A stretch of 64,000 nucleotides of DNA from Cedecea davisae DSM 4568 (lineage in GTDB: Bacteria; Pseudomonadota; Gammaproteobacteria; Enterobacterales; Enterobacteriaceae). Below are positions 24,631 to 33,158 of the stretch, piece by piece. The translations under genes and the position numbers were made by a program. The stretch spans positions 2,227,787 to 2,291,786 of the forward strand of contig NZ_KE161030.1 in assembly GCF_000412335.2 (NCBI RefSeq), given 5' to 3'. Position 1 is the first letter of the stretch; each line of letters begins with the position of its first letter. The notes under the pieces were generated by a model that searched no databases, was not told the origin of the DNA, and saw nothing but the letters and a program-made list of their open reading frames with translations.

Positions 24631-25302
24631 TTACAGCGCTGTTTTACCATATTCAGGTGAGCGAGGCCCGTACAGCAGGCCGTTGCCCCCACCCGCTGAC
24701 AGCAAACGCGCGCTGGTCACGCCCGCAACATCATGCGATTTATCGGTAGCCGTATTGGCAATCTGCGTCACAGCTGCGGTGATTAAGATACCTAACAGGC
24801 TGTTATTGCCGCTGTTATTGTTACCTTCGTCGGACGACGCGGTAGCGCTCTTTTTCCACAGCTCTTTACCGGAACGTAAATCAACCAGGCGAGCGTCAGC
24901 CGTTACGCGAGTGCTGCTATTAATAACCTGGTATGAAGTCCCATAGTCCGTCACGTTAAGATATAAAACCGCATCTGCGCCAAAAATATCGTGCAGCTTC
25001 TTAACAGGGATAGCGTTAATGTCATTCGCATTGCTCACCCCATTTTGCTTAAAGGTTTCTTCAACCACCGCGACCGGGAAAACGTAATAGCCAGACTCTG
25101 CCAGTGGCATTGTCACTTCACTCAGGAAGCTATGCCCGGCATTGATCTCCGGGGAGGCATTTTTCGGCGTCAACACCAGGATGCTGCGCGGTTTGCTCTG
25201 TTTAAAAGCTGAATAGTCCGTTTTAGGCGCGTTAGAATTCTGGGCACAACCGCTTAAGACCAGAGCAGAGGCTATGGCAAATAGAGCTAATAATGATTTC
25301 AT
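24631..25302 (-). CDS. DUF799 (GNA1162-type) lipoprotein
   Basis: 223 aa. A lipoprotein signal (ALVLSGC, lipobox LSGC) is followed by a TolB-like/GNA1162 domain (ILVLTPKNASPEINAGHSFLSEV, PLAESGYYVFPVAVVEE, FGADAVLYLNVTDYGTSYQV, RLVDLRSGKELWKKS). A Ser/Asn-rich segment (SSDEGNNNSGNNS) leads to a hydrophobic helix. It overlaps the DUF4810 gene by 4 bp (ATGA). It is the last of three co-transcribed outer-membrane lipoproteins. The trio resembles parts of lipoprotein-dependent export or envelope-assembly systems; the role is not established. Confidence 0.84.
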   Translation of the reverse strand: MKSLLALFAIASALVLSGCAQNSNAPKTDYSAFKQSKPRSILVLTPKNASPEINAGHSFLSEVTMPLAESGYYVFPVAVVEETFKQNGVSNANDINAIPVKKLHDIFGADAVLYLNVTDYGTSYQVINSSTRVTADARLVDLRSGKELWKKSATASSDEGNNNSGNNSLLGILITAAVTQIANTATDKSHDVAGVTSARLLSAGGGNGLLYGPRSPEYGKTAL

Positions 25303-25658
25303 TTCAGGGCACTCTTATTTTTGCTGGTGAGAAAATCGATATAAGTAGCAGATTCAGGGAATGCCCTTTTCTCACTATTAAATTCAGTCATCGCCAGATC
25401 CATTTTCCCCGTATTGCTATAAAGCATGCCAAGGTGAGCATGTACGCCAGGAGGAACAGGTTTTGAGCTGGCTTTCGCTTTTTCAATCAGCTGCTGCAGA
25501 GCAGCAATTTGCTCCTGCGGGTTCGCATCCTGCGAGTAATATTTGTATACCGTGTCCTGATAATTATCCCATTTATAGATTTGAGTGGGTGCCTTAGCGG
25601 CGCAACCTGCCAATAATAATGCAAAAGTAACAAGTGTAACTTTATATAAACCAGTCAT
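25299..25658 (-). CDS. DUF4810 lipoprotein
   Basis: 119 aa with signal LLLAGC (lipobox). The mature part shows YKWDNYQDTVYKYYSQDANPQEQIAALQQLIEKA, then PVPPGVHAHLGMLYSNTGKMDLAMTEFNSEKRAFPES, a TPR-like helical repeat as in DUF4810. The stop overlaps the next gene by 4 bp and it begins 12 bp after the CsgG-type stop. It probably acts as the scaffold between the CsgG-like and DUF799 partners. Confidence 0.82.
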   Translation of the reverse strand: MTGLYKVTLVTFALLLAGCAAKAPTQIYKWDNYQDTVYKYYSQDANPQEQIAALQQLIEKAKASSKPVPPGVHAHLGMLYSNTGKMDLAMTEFNSEKRAFPESATYIDFLTSKNKSALK

Positions 25659-25670
25659 TATAAATTCCGT

Positions 25671-26348
25671 TTAGTTTGTTTTTGCCGGGTTCCAGGCGCC
25701 GGAATCGATACCAGCAACAAGATTGTTCACCGCTTCACGAATAGCCAGATCCAGCACTTTGCCGTTTAGCGTGGAGTCATAGCTGGCGGTGCCGCCGAAG
25801 CCAATAATTTCGCGGCTGGAAAGCGCGTACTCGCCGGCCCCCTGAGACGAAAAGACCACTTCAGAAGTTTTTACATTAACGACATTGAGAGCAACTTTGG
25901 CATAGGCTATTTGCGATTTACCGCGCCCCAGAATACCGAACAGTGCGCGATCACCGGTTTCTTTACGGCCAAATTCCGTGACGTCACCGGTAATAACATA
26001 GGTGGCGCCCTTCAGCTGCTGGCTTTTGCCATTAATATCGGCTTCTGCTTTAATTTCCTGCATATTTGCGCGGTCGAGAACGTTGAAACGCCCGGTTTGC
26101 TGCAAATCGGTCTGCAAAATAGTCTTAGACTGGTTACCTAATCTGTCTACACCATCCGAAAAAATACCGTTCATGTAATCAGAGCGGTTGTCGAATTTAC
26201 CAATGGAGATTGGACTGCGAGGGCCCTGCCACGGCGTGTTGTAGCTAGCTACTTTAGCCACTTCGAGCGTACGGGAACTTTCCTGTGCACAGCCGCTGAG
26301 CACCAGCGTAGCAACGCACAACGCGCCGAAAGATATTTTTTTATACAT
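25671..26348 (-). CDS. CsgG/HfaB-family lipoprotein
   Basis: 225 aa. Lipobox VLSGC, then the CsgG-domain features SPISIGKFDNRSDYMNGIFSDG, TILQTDLQQTGRFNVLDRANMQEI, TYVITGDVTEFGRKE and AYAKVALNVVNVKTSEVVFSSQG. It is shorter than curli CsgG (about 277 aa). No csgA, csgB, csgE or csgF genes are nearby, so it is not a curli operon. CsgG-fold lipoproteins form oligomeric outer-membrane channels or adaptors. It is the first gene of the triad with DUF4810 and DUF799. Confidence 0.86.
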   Translation of the reverse strand: MYKKISFGALCVATLVLSGCAQESSRTLEVAKVASYNTPWQGPRSPISIGKFDNRSDYMNGIFSDGVDRLGNQSKTILQTDLQQTGRFNVLDRANMQEIKAEADINGKSQQLKGATYVITGDVTEFGRKETGDRALFGILGRGKSQIAYAKVALNVVNVKTSEVVFSSQGAGEYALSSREIIGFGGTASYDSTLNGKVLDLAIREAVNNLVAGIDSGAWNPAKTN

Positions 26349-26590
26349 TACGTCTTCATTTCCTTGTCAAATGAACGATAAGCCTCTGCAAATCGTGAAT
26401 AACCCCGAGGATATCGGCAGCGCGACATTCTTCTTTACGGCAATCGCCCCTCCTAAATTTGGTAGATATCGGCACCTTACGGAGGATTTGCTAACAAAAA
26501 AATACAGTGCGTAATGAGCAAATCAGGAAAATTCGTTGTCTTCGTTAAACGATTAAACAAAAGCGGACTGGATTTCACTCTGGAGAATTT

Positions 26591-26950
26591 ATGCGCAAGT
26601 CGACGAAAGTGGCAGTATTGACAGCGGTATGGCTGGCGGGCGCGTTGCCCTCTTTGGCCTTTGCCTACTCGGGGGATAAACAGCTTAAAGCAACGGCGCC
26701 GGGCACGTCCGCGCAATCCTACGAACTTAAAGAATTCTCCTCAGATTTCAAAATGTATAAGATTGGCGATATCGCACCGGAAATCTACCGTAGCGAGCCT
26801 TACAACATCAAAAGCTGGCAGCTGCGCCACCTTCCCGCTCCGCAGGCTGGAAGCCACTGGACCTATATGGGCGGCAATTACGTGTTGATTACCGATGCCG
26901 AAGGGAAAATACTTCAGGCAATGGCCGGGGATATATTCTACCAGCACTAA
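26591..26950 (+). CDS. RcnB-family periplasmic protein
   Basis: 119 aa with a cleavable signal peptide (AVLTAVWLAGALPSLAFA). The C-terminal domain YNIKSWQLRHLPAPQAGSHWTYMGGNYVLIT followed by GKILQAMAGDIFYQH is the RcnB signature. RcnB proteins influence Ni/Co homeostasis in E. coli; several paralogues have unknown roles. There is no adjacent rcnA or rcnR, so a metal role is not supported by context. GGAG lies 7-10 nt before the start. Confidence 0.82.
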   Translation: MRKSTKVAVLTAVWLAGALPSLAFAYSGDKQLKATAPGTSAQSYELKEFSSDFKMYKIGDIAPEIYRSEPYNIKSWQLRHLPAPQAGSHWTYMGGNYVLITDAEGKILQAMAGDIFYQH

Positions 26951-26995
26951 GGATTACCCAACCCTAAGGCCGGATATCCTCAGTGTGACCATGGT

Positions 26996-27253
26996 TTATT
27001 TCAATAAATTTCGCAGGGGATCGATATCAGAATATTGATTGTCGATCTCCAGTTGCCCGGCAATATCCAATACCTGTCTGTATTCCTCCGGGCTAATGCG
27101 CACCTGATAATTTGCGATATGTCCGCATAGCGTTTCAAACGCCAGTACGTTTTCAGAAAAGTCGATATATTCCAGCGCAAAGTCGATAAGCGACGAATCG
27201 AGCCGGTTTTTAAGAGCCTCACCAAAGGTTTTAATTTTTTCGTTGATATCCAT
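26996..27253 (-). CDS. MafI-family-like immunity protein without visible toxin
   Basis: 85 aa from the ATG at 27253 (a GTG three codons upstream is also in frame). All-alpha pattern INEKIKTFGEALKNRLDSS, IDFALEYIDFSENVLAFETL, ISPEEYRQVLDIAGQLEID, as in MafI/SMI-like immunity proteins of contact-dependent or polymorphic toxins. No toxin, Maf, CdiA or Rhs ORF is beside it, so it looks like an orphan immunity gene from a lost or distant cassette. Family assignment is by recall of sequence pattern and should be treated as moderate. Confidence 0.55.
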   Translation of the reverse strand: MDINEKIKTFGEALKNRLDSSLIDFALEYIDFSENVLAFETLCGHIANYQVRISPEEYRQVLDIAGQLEIDNQYSDIDPLRNLLK

Positions 27254-27401
27254 GTTGACCACGTAAAGTTAATTGTTATTTGCGTGCCATCATTGCGTAA
27301 GAGGATCGGCATCCTGCCGAAATACATCCTTTGGGATATCGGATTACGAGGGGATTTCTTGAGGGGAATTATCAGCTGTATTTTTAAATAACGATCGTTC
27401 T

Positions 27402-28304
27402 CTAACTTTCAGCCAGCCATTTGGCATAATGCTGCGGCCATTTAACAGTTGGCGTTCCGGGCTTACCCATTCCGAACCCGTGACCACCGCTGCTGTAGCG
27501 GTGCATTTCTACCGGCACATGCCGCTGCTCGCAGGCTGCCGCCATGATTAGCGTGTTCTGAGGATTGGACACCGGGTCGTCCTCCGCCTGAACCAGGAAG
27601 AACGGCGGAGAATGCGGCGTAACATAGTTTTGCACCGACCATTCAGCGTTCTGCGCCGCTGGTGCATCTTTGCCCACCAGAATTTTATGGGTTGAGGTAT
27701 GGCTATAGGGCTCTTCCAGGGTAATTATCGGGTAAATCAGCGCCGCGCGGTCTGCAAACGCCGCCGTGTCGTCCAGCTTGTCCTGGCGAAGATACGAACG
27801 ATAGTCCTGCCGCGTAGCGGCCAGGCCAAGCAAATGGCCACCGGCTGAAAACCCCAGCACGCTGACGTGTTTTTCGCGCTGGCGAATCACTCTTAATGCC
27901 CGCTGGGCATCCTGGAGCGCCACAAGATTGCCATCGGCCCAGCCTTCCCCCGGCAGCCGGTAGCTGAGTACATAGGCGGTATACCCTCGCTCCGCCAACC
28001 ATTCGGCGGCGGGCCAGGCTTCTGAGCCCATTTCAATCCGCTTATAGCCTCCACCGGCAGCGACCAGCACCGCATGGCCGTTTGATGAAGCGGGTTCAAT
28101 AACGGTAAGGACAGGGATCGCAACATTGCTTTGTGCGCCGCGCGCGGAGGTTTGAATACTCCCCGAAGGCCCACCTCCGCCGGGAGGCGAGCCGTTCCAC
28201 AGCGGAATAACCGAGCGTTTAATGCCTGATGAAGCAAAGGATACGCCAGCCTTTGCGGCTAACAGACTGGCGGTAATACAGGTAATAAAATGACGACGAT
28301 CCAT
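27402..28304 (-). CDS. Tat-exported alpha/beta hydrolase (acetyl-xylan-esterase/BD-FAE-like)
   Basis: 300 aa. The N-terminus MDRRHFITCITASLLAA has a twin-arginine motif and hydrophobic core. The alpha/beta hydrolase core shows HAVLVAAGGGYKRIEMGSEA (HGGGY-like oxyanion region), the nucleophile elbow VLGFSAGGHLLG, an Asp in LVQAEDDPVSNPQN, and His in YSSGGHGFGMG. These are features of carbohydrate esterases and peptidase-S9-like esterases. AGGAG precedes the start. A role in deacetylating plant polysaccharides or other esters is possible but unproven. Confidence 0.84.
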   Translation of the reverse strand: MDRRHFITCITASLLAAKAGVSFASSGIKRSVIPLWNGSPPGGGGPSGSIQTSARGAQSNVAIPVLTVIEPASSNGHAVLVAAGGGYKRIEMGSEAWPAAEWLAERGYTAYVLSYRLPGEGWADGNLVALQDAQRALRVIRQREKHVSVLGFSAGGHLLGLAATRQDYRSYLRQDKLDDTAAFADRAALIYPIITLEEPYSHTSTHKILVGKDAPAAQNAEWSVQNYVTPHSPPFFLVQAEDDPVSNPQNTLIMAAACEQRHVPVEMHRYSSGGHGFGMGKPGTPTVKWPQHYAKWLAES

Positions 28305-28420
28305 ATTAAGCTCCTGGCAACACAGGCTTTGTAATATGCCAAAACAGTGTTGCTAAACTAGCAGGATAAACGTTAATAAGGTAACCAGCCGTTTCATCAG
28401 AATTTATCTGACTACTGTTA

Positions 28421-28882
28421 TCAGGCGCCGCGTCTCCCGAGAATACCGCGCGGCATTTCAGCAATGATGTCGCTTTTGATTTTTTCCATCTGCGACTCAG
28501 TTTGAGCCGCCCTGTTCTCATGGGCTTCACGTAGAGTGGTACGTGTTTCCTTCAACTCATCGCGCAGCCTTTCGCTAATGCGGGTTTCCATTTGCTCCAT
28601 AATTCTGCTTAGCCGTTGCTCAATAACTTCATCAACAATGGCCGGTAGCCGGGATAGGCTGTTTTCGATCTCTTCCTGCTGCTTTTGTATTTCAGCGCTC
28701 TTTTCCGTTAATGCAGCAATTGTGATATTTGCCTGTTCAAATGTGCTGCCGGCGTTTTTCTGTGCATCATGAACATCCGTCAGTAAATTTCTAAGCTCTT
28801 CTACTTTGCTTATCACTTCGCCAAGCTTTTCACTGGATGCTTTCACTTTGGCAATGGCATCAAAACCTTCTTCAAAAGACAT
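28421..28882 (-). CDS. Coiled-coil protein, partner of the nuclease-helicase
   Basis: 153 aa, almost entirely heptad-rich coiled coil (IAKVKASSEKLGEVISKVEE, KSAEIQKQQEEIENSLSRL, QMETRISERLRDELKETRTT). It has a basic end (PRGILGRRGA) and no catalytic motif. GAGGAAATA sits before the ATG. It starts 7 bp after the helicase stop codon, so it is co-translated with it. Its probable role is oligomerisation or recruitment for the helicase (inference). No database family is recognised. Confidence 0.6.
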   Translation of the reverse strand: MSFEEGFDAIAKVKASSEKLGEVISKVEELRNLLTDVHDAQKNAGSTFEQANITIAALTEKSAEIQKQQEEIENSLSRLPAIVDEVIEQRLSRIMEQMETRISERLRDELKETRTTLREAHENRAAQTESQMEKIKSDIIAEMPRGILGRRGA

Positions 28883-28889
28883 TATTTCC

Positions 28890-31800
28890 TCAGATTATTT
28901 GAGCTAATTCGTCAGCAACTTCCCGGAAAAGAGCGGATTTGATGGCCGCCGCCGGGAGGTCTTTATGTATAGATAAAAGCTGGTGTCGTGTTGGCTTAGC
29001 CTCGAGCAGCCAATGGGCGATAGCTTCCCGGGCGTAGGCGTTACTTCCCGCAACTTTGACCAGGAGCGTATGCCCGTCCTCTTCCCAAAAGCGAAGAACA
29101 CCTTCGGGGACAGCTTGTTGAAAACGCATACGTGTTTCAGTGTCTGATGCCGTTTCATTTAATAATTGCAGGCAGGCAGCAGCAAGATTCAGACCGGGGC
29201 TTTCCTGAGTGCCCTCAAGTAAACGAGCCAACTGGGCGGATAATTTTCTCAGGATAGAAGCATCGAGGAGCTCCTCGCTATCTTTTGATGTAATTAATGC
29301 ACAAAGCGCCTCCGCTGACTCGGCCAGCGTCATGTCTCGCAATGAGGCCAGCTGGAACGCATTATTGTCCACTTTAAAAAACGATTCGAGCGTGTCGCGA
29401 AAGGCAACGGCCTGCTCGGGCGTGTATTTCAAACAAGCATTGTACAAGTTCCAGGTAGATTGCAGCCTGCTGCCAAGCTGAGTCCTGCGCACCCAATCCA
29501 GCAGCAATGAATAAAGCCCTGGCCAGTTTTCTGTTTCTTTGGCCAGGACATTCAATTTGTCTATCACCACTGACTCGGCCGCTCTACCGTCAATGGACTG
29601 GATACGAGCTTTAACCGTGCCGCAAGCTTGAGAGAAGCTGGTTTTTAACCGTCGAACCTCTACCGCCTGCACCGAAAGCTCCTCACCTTGTCCTCTCCCC
29701 CAGTCAATGACGGTCCAGGGTTCAATTAATCCCATTTGATAGAGGCGGAAAAGCGTCAACTGGAAACGCAAACCGTTGTGCAAATCTCCACATACGCTCT
29801 TTATATGTATTGTTAAGCTGTCTTTCTCTGAATCGCGGATAATCCCATGGAGGCGGGTAACCAGATCCTGTTCATCCGCCAGAGAAATTAATCCCTGCCT
29901 GAGAAACCAAAGCTGTGAACGGAAATCACCTCTGGAAGCCTGGCCTCTTGAGGATATTTCGTTTTCCACCGCTTCAGGTGTCAGGTTTGCTTGCAGCTTG
30001 AGCCAGATTTGTTCCGCCTCATCGGTTTCTGCGCGGAATAACATATGGCAGTGCGACGGACGGCGATCTCTCCCGGCGCGGCCAGCCTCCTGGTAAAATG
30101 CCTCCATTGAGCCAGGCATTCCGACATGCAGCGTATGCCGAACATTAGACTTGTTGACGCCCATCCCAAAAGCCTTGGTGGTGATAATGATATCAAGCAG
30201 ACCCTTCTTCCAGCATGACTGAACCACCTGCTTATATTGCTCATAATCATTTGACGCCGTCAGAGGTTTATTTTGCAATATCCGCCACGCATTTTCAGGG
30301 TTAAAGCTCTTAGGCATAGAGCCGGAAAAGAACCCTATTTTTAAATCACCCCGCTTCTTTGCAAGGCTTTGCGATAATAATTCGACACCATTTTTTCCAC
30401 TGGCGTACCTCGAAAATATATGCACAGCTGGCGGTGGCTCATCACTATTTACTGGCGCTATTTTCTCAATCTTTTTAATCACTTCGCTGGACGAGTTATC
30501 TCCTTTATAGATAGAGAAATTTAACTCAGTGCGGCTTCGGTGCATTTCGTAGGCAATGAACTCATCCGGAATCTGGAATTCGGTTTGAATATCCTTCAAC
30601 ACATTCACGCTTGCCGTTGCCGTAAGCCCGAGAACGGGAATATCACCGGCAATTTTGCGGAGTGTACCCGGCAGGGTGAGATAGGAAGGCCGAAAATCGT
30701 GCCCCCACTCACTCATACAATGGACTTCATCAATCACAAACATTCTCAGTAAATGGGCCTGGCGTAGCCGGAGAACGATACGGCGGAACCCTTCTGTTTG
30801 AAAACGCTCTGGAGAAACAAATACAAAGCGCATATCGCCGCTTAAGATTCGTTCTTGATAAATTTTATCTCTCAACGCTGCGGGCATGTCGCTGTCAATA
30901 TTGACGACTCGGCCAGAGAAGCCAGCATTTTCTAGTTCTGCACAGTGATCCCGGCCGAGAGCTTTGATCGGGACCACTACAATGGTGACCCCCTGGCTCA
31001 ATAACGCAGGAATCTGAAAGCAAAGGGATTTCCCACCTCCTGTCGGCATCAGCCCCAGCGACTTTTGTCCTGATAGCGCATTTAAGATAAGCGTTTCCTG
31101 CCCGGGGCGAAAACTGCCATGCCCAAAGATTCGATAATTTAATTCATTCAGGCATTCACCAGAATATAAACCAACAAACCTTTGATCTGGATTTTTCGCG
31201 CTTAGATAAGATTTTCCTGAGCACCGCAGCCTGATTAGCTTAGCCGGAGATTGCGTCCCTATAGAGAATGAGTGAGTTTGCACCGGGCTGGTATATATCG
31301 TTATACCGGCGGCATTTCCCGCATTATCATCCGGGCGGCTGAAAAGTCGCATATCAAAAAGCAACTCATCATCATCAAAAATAAGGTCGGGAGGAGTAAA
31401 CACCTGGTTGCGTATTTTTGAAAACAGTGAAAACCAACCAAATAACTCTTCGAACGCCCGACCAATCCATTTGCGCTCTGGATCGGAAATGAAGTCTTGT
31501 TTGATATTCACTCGCCAACTGGATGACAGCAAATCTAATTTGCCGCAGGAAATGGCCAGCATTATTGCAATTTGTAGTCTTAGAATGGCGGTTAATTCAT
31601 ACCGCACCGAGGGTTGCTGCTGCTCTCCGTCTGAGAGCATCTTTTTATATCCAGCAAGCTGCTTGCTCTTTTCAAAGTGTGCAGTTAATTGGCTGATAAA
31701 ATCATAAAAATGATTGTTTTTAAGGCGCATATCCTCAGTTTTTAGGCGCAACGTTTTAATACCATGCTGTACCAGAAAGCCGTCTCTTTGCCGGTCCTTG

Positions 31801-32318
31801 AGTTTCTGGTGAGTTTCTCCATGCTGCCCTCCATCGATTTCAATAACCAGTTCTGCCTGTGGCAAATAGAAGTCTACTCGTTCAGAGTTGGCCCCGGACA
31901 TGAGCTTGTAAGACGCACCCAGTGCGCTGAAAAGCGGGTACTCGGGAACCATAAGACCGCAGACAAATTCCCACCCTCTCAGGTAGTTGGGGATTATCTC
32001 ATCAAAAAATTCCAGGGCAGGGTTGTAGCCATCGTCGCCACCGAGAATAGTCTCTCCCCAATAAGGGTGGGTTTGCGTCGATAATAACAGCGAAGTCTGG
32101 GCCAGCTGTTCCCACTGGCAGCTCATAAGCTTGAGAAGCTGAGGAGTTGGCCGGGTTGGAGCACCTCGAGTTAAAATAGCAAAACTATTTGCCACATAAT
32201 CAGGTACGGCTCCGCATTCATCTGTTAAGCCATCCACCTCGAACAGAATATCTCCCTTAAAATATCCTGCACAAACCGAAATTCGTGTATTTTTTGAAGC
32301 AGCAAAGAAAGGTTGCAT
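28890..32318 (-). CDS. DUF559/Vsr-like nuclease fused to a RecQ-type helicase, candidate defence protein
   Basis: About 1142 aa from the ATG at 32318 (a TTG three codons upstream is weaker). Residues ~145-200 hold a PD-(D/E)xK-type core (ERVDFYLPQAELVIEIDGGQH then LRLKTEDM), as in DUF559/Vsr nucleases. From ~400 a full RecQ helicase follows: motif 0 FGHGSFRPGQ, motif I MPTGGGKS, motif II DEVH, LTATAS, AFGMGVNK and QEAGRAGRD. The usual RQC zinc cluster and HRDC are not evident; instead ~380 residues of unassigned helical sequence close the protein. Housekeeping RecQ is about 600 aa, so this is a different, accessory protein. It is AT-richer than neighbours and pairs with the coiled-coil gene downstream, both typical of anti-phage operons. 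Confidence 0.78.
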   Translation of the reverse strand: MQPFFAASKNTRISVCAGYFKGDILFEVDGLTDECGAVPDYVANSFAILTRGAPTRPTPQLLKLMSCQWEQLAQTSLLLSTQTHPYWGETILGGDDGYNPALEFFDEIIPNYLRGWEFVCGLMVPEYPLFSALGASYKLMSGANSERVDFYLPQAELVIEIDGGQHGETHQKLKDRQRDGFLVQHGIKTLRLKTEDMRLKNNHFYDFISQLTAHFEKSKQLAGYKKMLSDGEQQQPSVRYELTAILRLQIAIMLAISCGKLDLLSSSWRVNIKQDFISDPERKWIGRAFEELFGWFSLFSKIRNQVFTPPDLIFDDDELLFDMRLFSRPDDNAGNAAGITIYTSPVQTHSFSIGTQSPAKLIRLRCSGKSYLSAKNPDQRFVGLYSGECLNELNYRIFGHGSFRPGQETLILNALSGQKSLGLMPTGGGKSLCFQIPALLSQGVTIVVVPIKALGRDHCAELENAGFSGRVVNIDSDMPAALRDKIYQERILSGDMRFVFVSPERFQTEGFRRIVLRLRQAHLLRMFVIDEVHCMSEWGHDFRPSYLTLPGTLRKIAGDIPVLGLTATASVNVLKDIQTEFQIPDEFIAYEMHRSRTELNFSIYKGDNSSSEVIKKIEKIAPVNSDEPPPAVHIFSRYASGKNGVELLSQSLAKKRGDLKIGFFSGSMPKSFNPENAWRILQNKPLTASNDYEQYKQVVQSCWKKGLLDIIITTKAFGMGVNKSNVRHTLHVGMPGSMEAFYQEAGRAGRDRRPSHCHMLFRAETDEAEQIWLKLQANLTPEAVENEISSRGQASRGDFRSQLWFLRQGLISLADEQDLVTRLHGIIRDSEKDSLTIHIKSVCGDLHNGLRFQLTLFRLYQMGLIEPWTVIDWGRGQGEELSVQAVEVRRLKTSFSQACGTVKARIQSIDGRAAESVVIDKLNVLAKETENWPGLYSLLLDWVRRTQLGSRLQSTWNLYNACLKYTPEQAVAFRDTLESFFKVDNNAFQLASLRDMTLAESAEALCALITSKDSEELLDASILRKLSAQLARLLEGTQESPGLNLAAACLQLLNETASDTETRMRFQQAVPEGVLRFWEEDGHTLLVKVAGSNAYAREAIAHWLLEAKPTRHQLLSIHKDLPAAAIKSALFREVADELAQII

Positions 32319-32473
32319 TACAAACAACGCTGTATAAAAAGACGATCGAAGAAAGATATTCAGCCGCCAGACTTATGTCAACTCATGCTCCAAATTAGTT
32401 AAAAAAACGACACTTAAATAGTTTACAGGTGTAACTATCAGCACCCAACATTCATCATACAAATGCACCAGTA

Positions 32474-32516
32474 TTGATCTCGATTAATGTTCAGCTGCCA
32501 CCGGCTTTTTTAAAAT
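32474..32516 (+). promoter_or_regulatory. Class II FNR-type promoter of ydfZ
   Basis: TTGAT-ctcg-ATTAA (32474-32487) matches the FNR consensus TTGAT-N4-ATCAA at 9 of 10 positions. TAAAAT (32511-32516) is a -10 that places the site centre at about -42 from a start near 32523, the class-II FNR position. E. coli ydfZ is FNR-activated, which agrees. Confidence 0.72.
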
Positions 32517-32559
32517 AGTGGCCGTCAGATTTTTTCATTCGCAAAGAGGAGCACTGAAA

Positions 32560-32766
32560 ATGATGATGACCTGGGACCGCAATCGCAATGCCATTACCAC
32601 AGGTAGCCGTGTGCTGATTAACGGCACGGGCAAAACTGGCGTGATTAAGGCTATTCACGGCGAAGGGAAAAGTGCCGAGCAGATTCGCCGCAGCAAGTGC
32701 GTGGAAGTAGAAGGCTGTGAAGGACAATATGAGCCAACGGAATTATTCCGTCTTGGGCTTCACTAA
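32560..32766 (+). CDS. ydfZ: YdfZ-like small protein (putative selenium-binding)
   Basis: 68 aa. The core [21 protein letters not shown] and the stretches [16 protein letters not shown] and FRLGLH match E. coli YdfZ (67 aa). It has a single Cys in the VEGCEG loop, the proposed selenium-carrying residue. Three consecutive ATGs occur; the first (32560) is 9 nt from AGAGGA. It is preceded by a class-II FNR promoter, so anaerobic induction is expected. In E. coli it lies next to ydfH; here it is about 11 kb away. Confidence 0.86.
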   Translation: MMMTWDRNRNAITTGSRVLINGTGKTGVIKAIHGEGKSAEQIRRSKCVEVEGCEGQYEPTELFRLGLH

Positions 32767-32775
32767 TGATTAAAA

Positions 32776-32798
32776 TTACCCGGCATTGTGCCGGGTAA
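32776..32798. terminator. Bidirectional terminator between ydfZ and the convergent 96-aa gene
   Basis: TTACCCGGCA-ttg-TGCCGGGTAA, a 10-bp perfect stem, flanked by A tracts on the left (TAAAA) and right (TAATAAAA). Confidence 0.82.
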
Positions 32799-32803
32799 TA
32801 AAA

Positions 32804-33094
32804 CTATTTGCGCAGCGCTCGTACCTGGGAAAAGCCGTGCTCAAACATGCTGTCAGCGGCGCAGATGATGACAATGACGTCTCCGCCTGAGGCTTCGCTC
32901 AGTAAACGCTCCAGTTCGGCGTCCAGCTCGCGGTTCATCTTCGGCATCGCGAGGTGCATTTCGCCCGGATAATCTTCGTCCTCATCGGGAGGCATGTCCT
33001 CGATGCGGCTGCCTTTCACCACGTAAATCAGCAACTCGTTGCCATTATGGTTAAGTTGTAGTCTTAAATATTTGCCTACCGGATGTTTAGCCAT
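32804..33094 (-). CDS. Conserved-looking protein of unknown function
   Basis: 96 aa, acidic. VGKYLRLQLNHNGNELLIYVVKGSRIED looks like a beta-sheet start; RELDAELERLLSEASGGDVIVIICAADSMFEH is helix then buried strand. GAAGG lies 7 nt before the ATG at 33094. The gene is convergent with ydfZ across a terminator and divergent from tam. I do not recognise a family. Ribosome site, position between clean boundaries and composition support a genuine gene. Confidence 0.65.
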   Translation of the reverse strand: MAKHPVGKYLRLQLNHNGNELLIYVVKGSRIEDMPPDEDEDYPGEMHLAMPKMNRELDAELERLLSEASGGDVIVIICAADSMFEHGFSQVRALRK

Positions 33095-33158
33095 GCGTTA
33101 CCTTCAATAGCGTATAAAATAGTTGTCGGCATGTTAGCAAAGCAACGAGGATAAAACG

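Noticed and set aside
25671..26348. Curli secretion gene csgG
   Set aside because: Only 225 aa, adjacent to DUF4810/DUF799 rather than csgDEF, and no curlin genes are present.
28890..32318. Housekeeping recQ
   Set aside because: About twice the normal length, extra nuclease domain, no RQC/HRDC signature, and an accessory context.
32420..32436. AGTTTACA-gg-TGTAACT as a LexA or PurR operator before the helicase gene
   Set aside because: Imperfect with a bulge and not matching CTGT-N8-ACAG or the PurR consensus.
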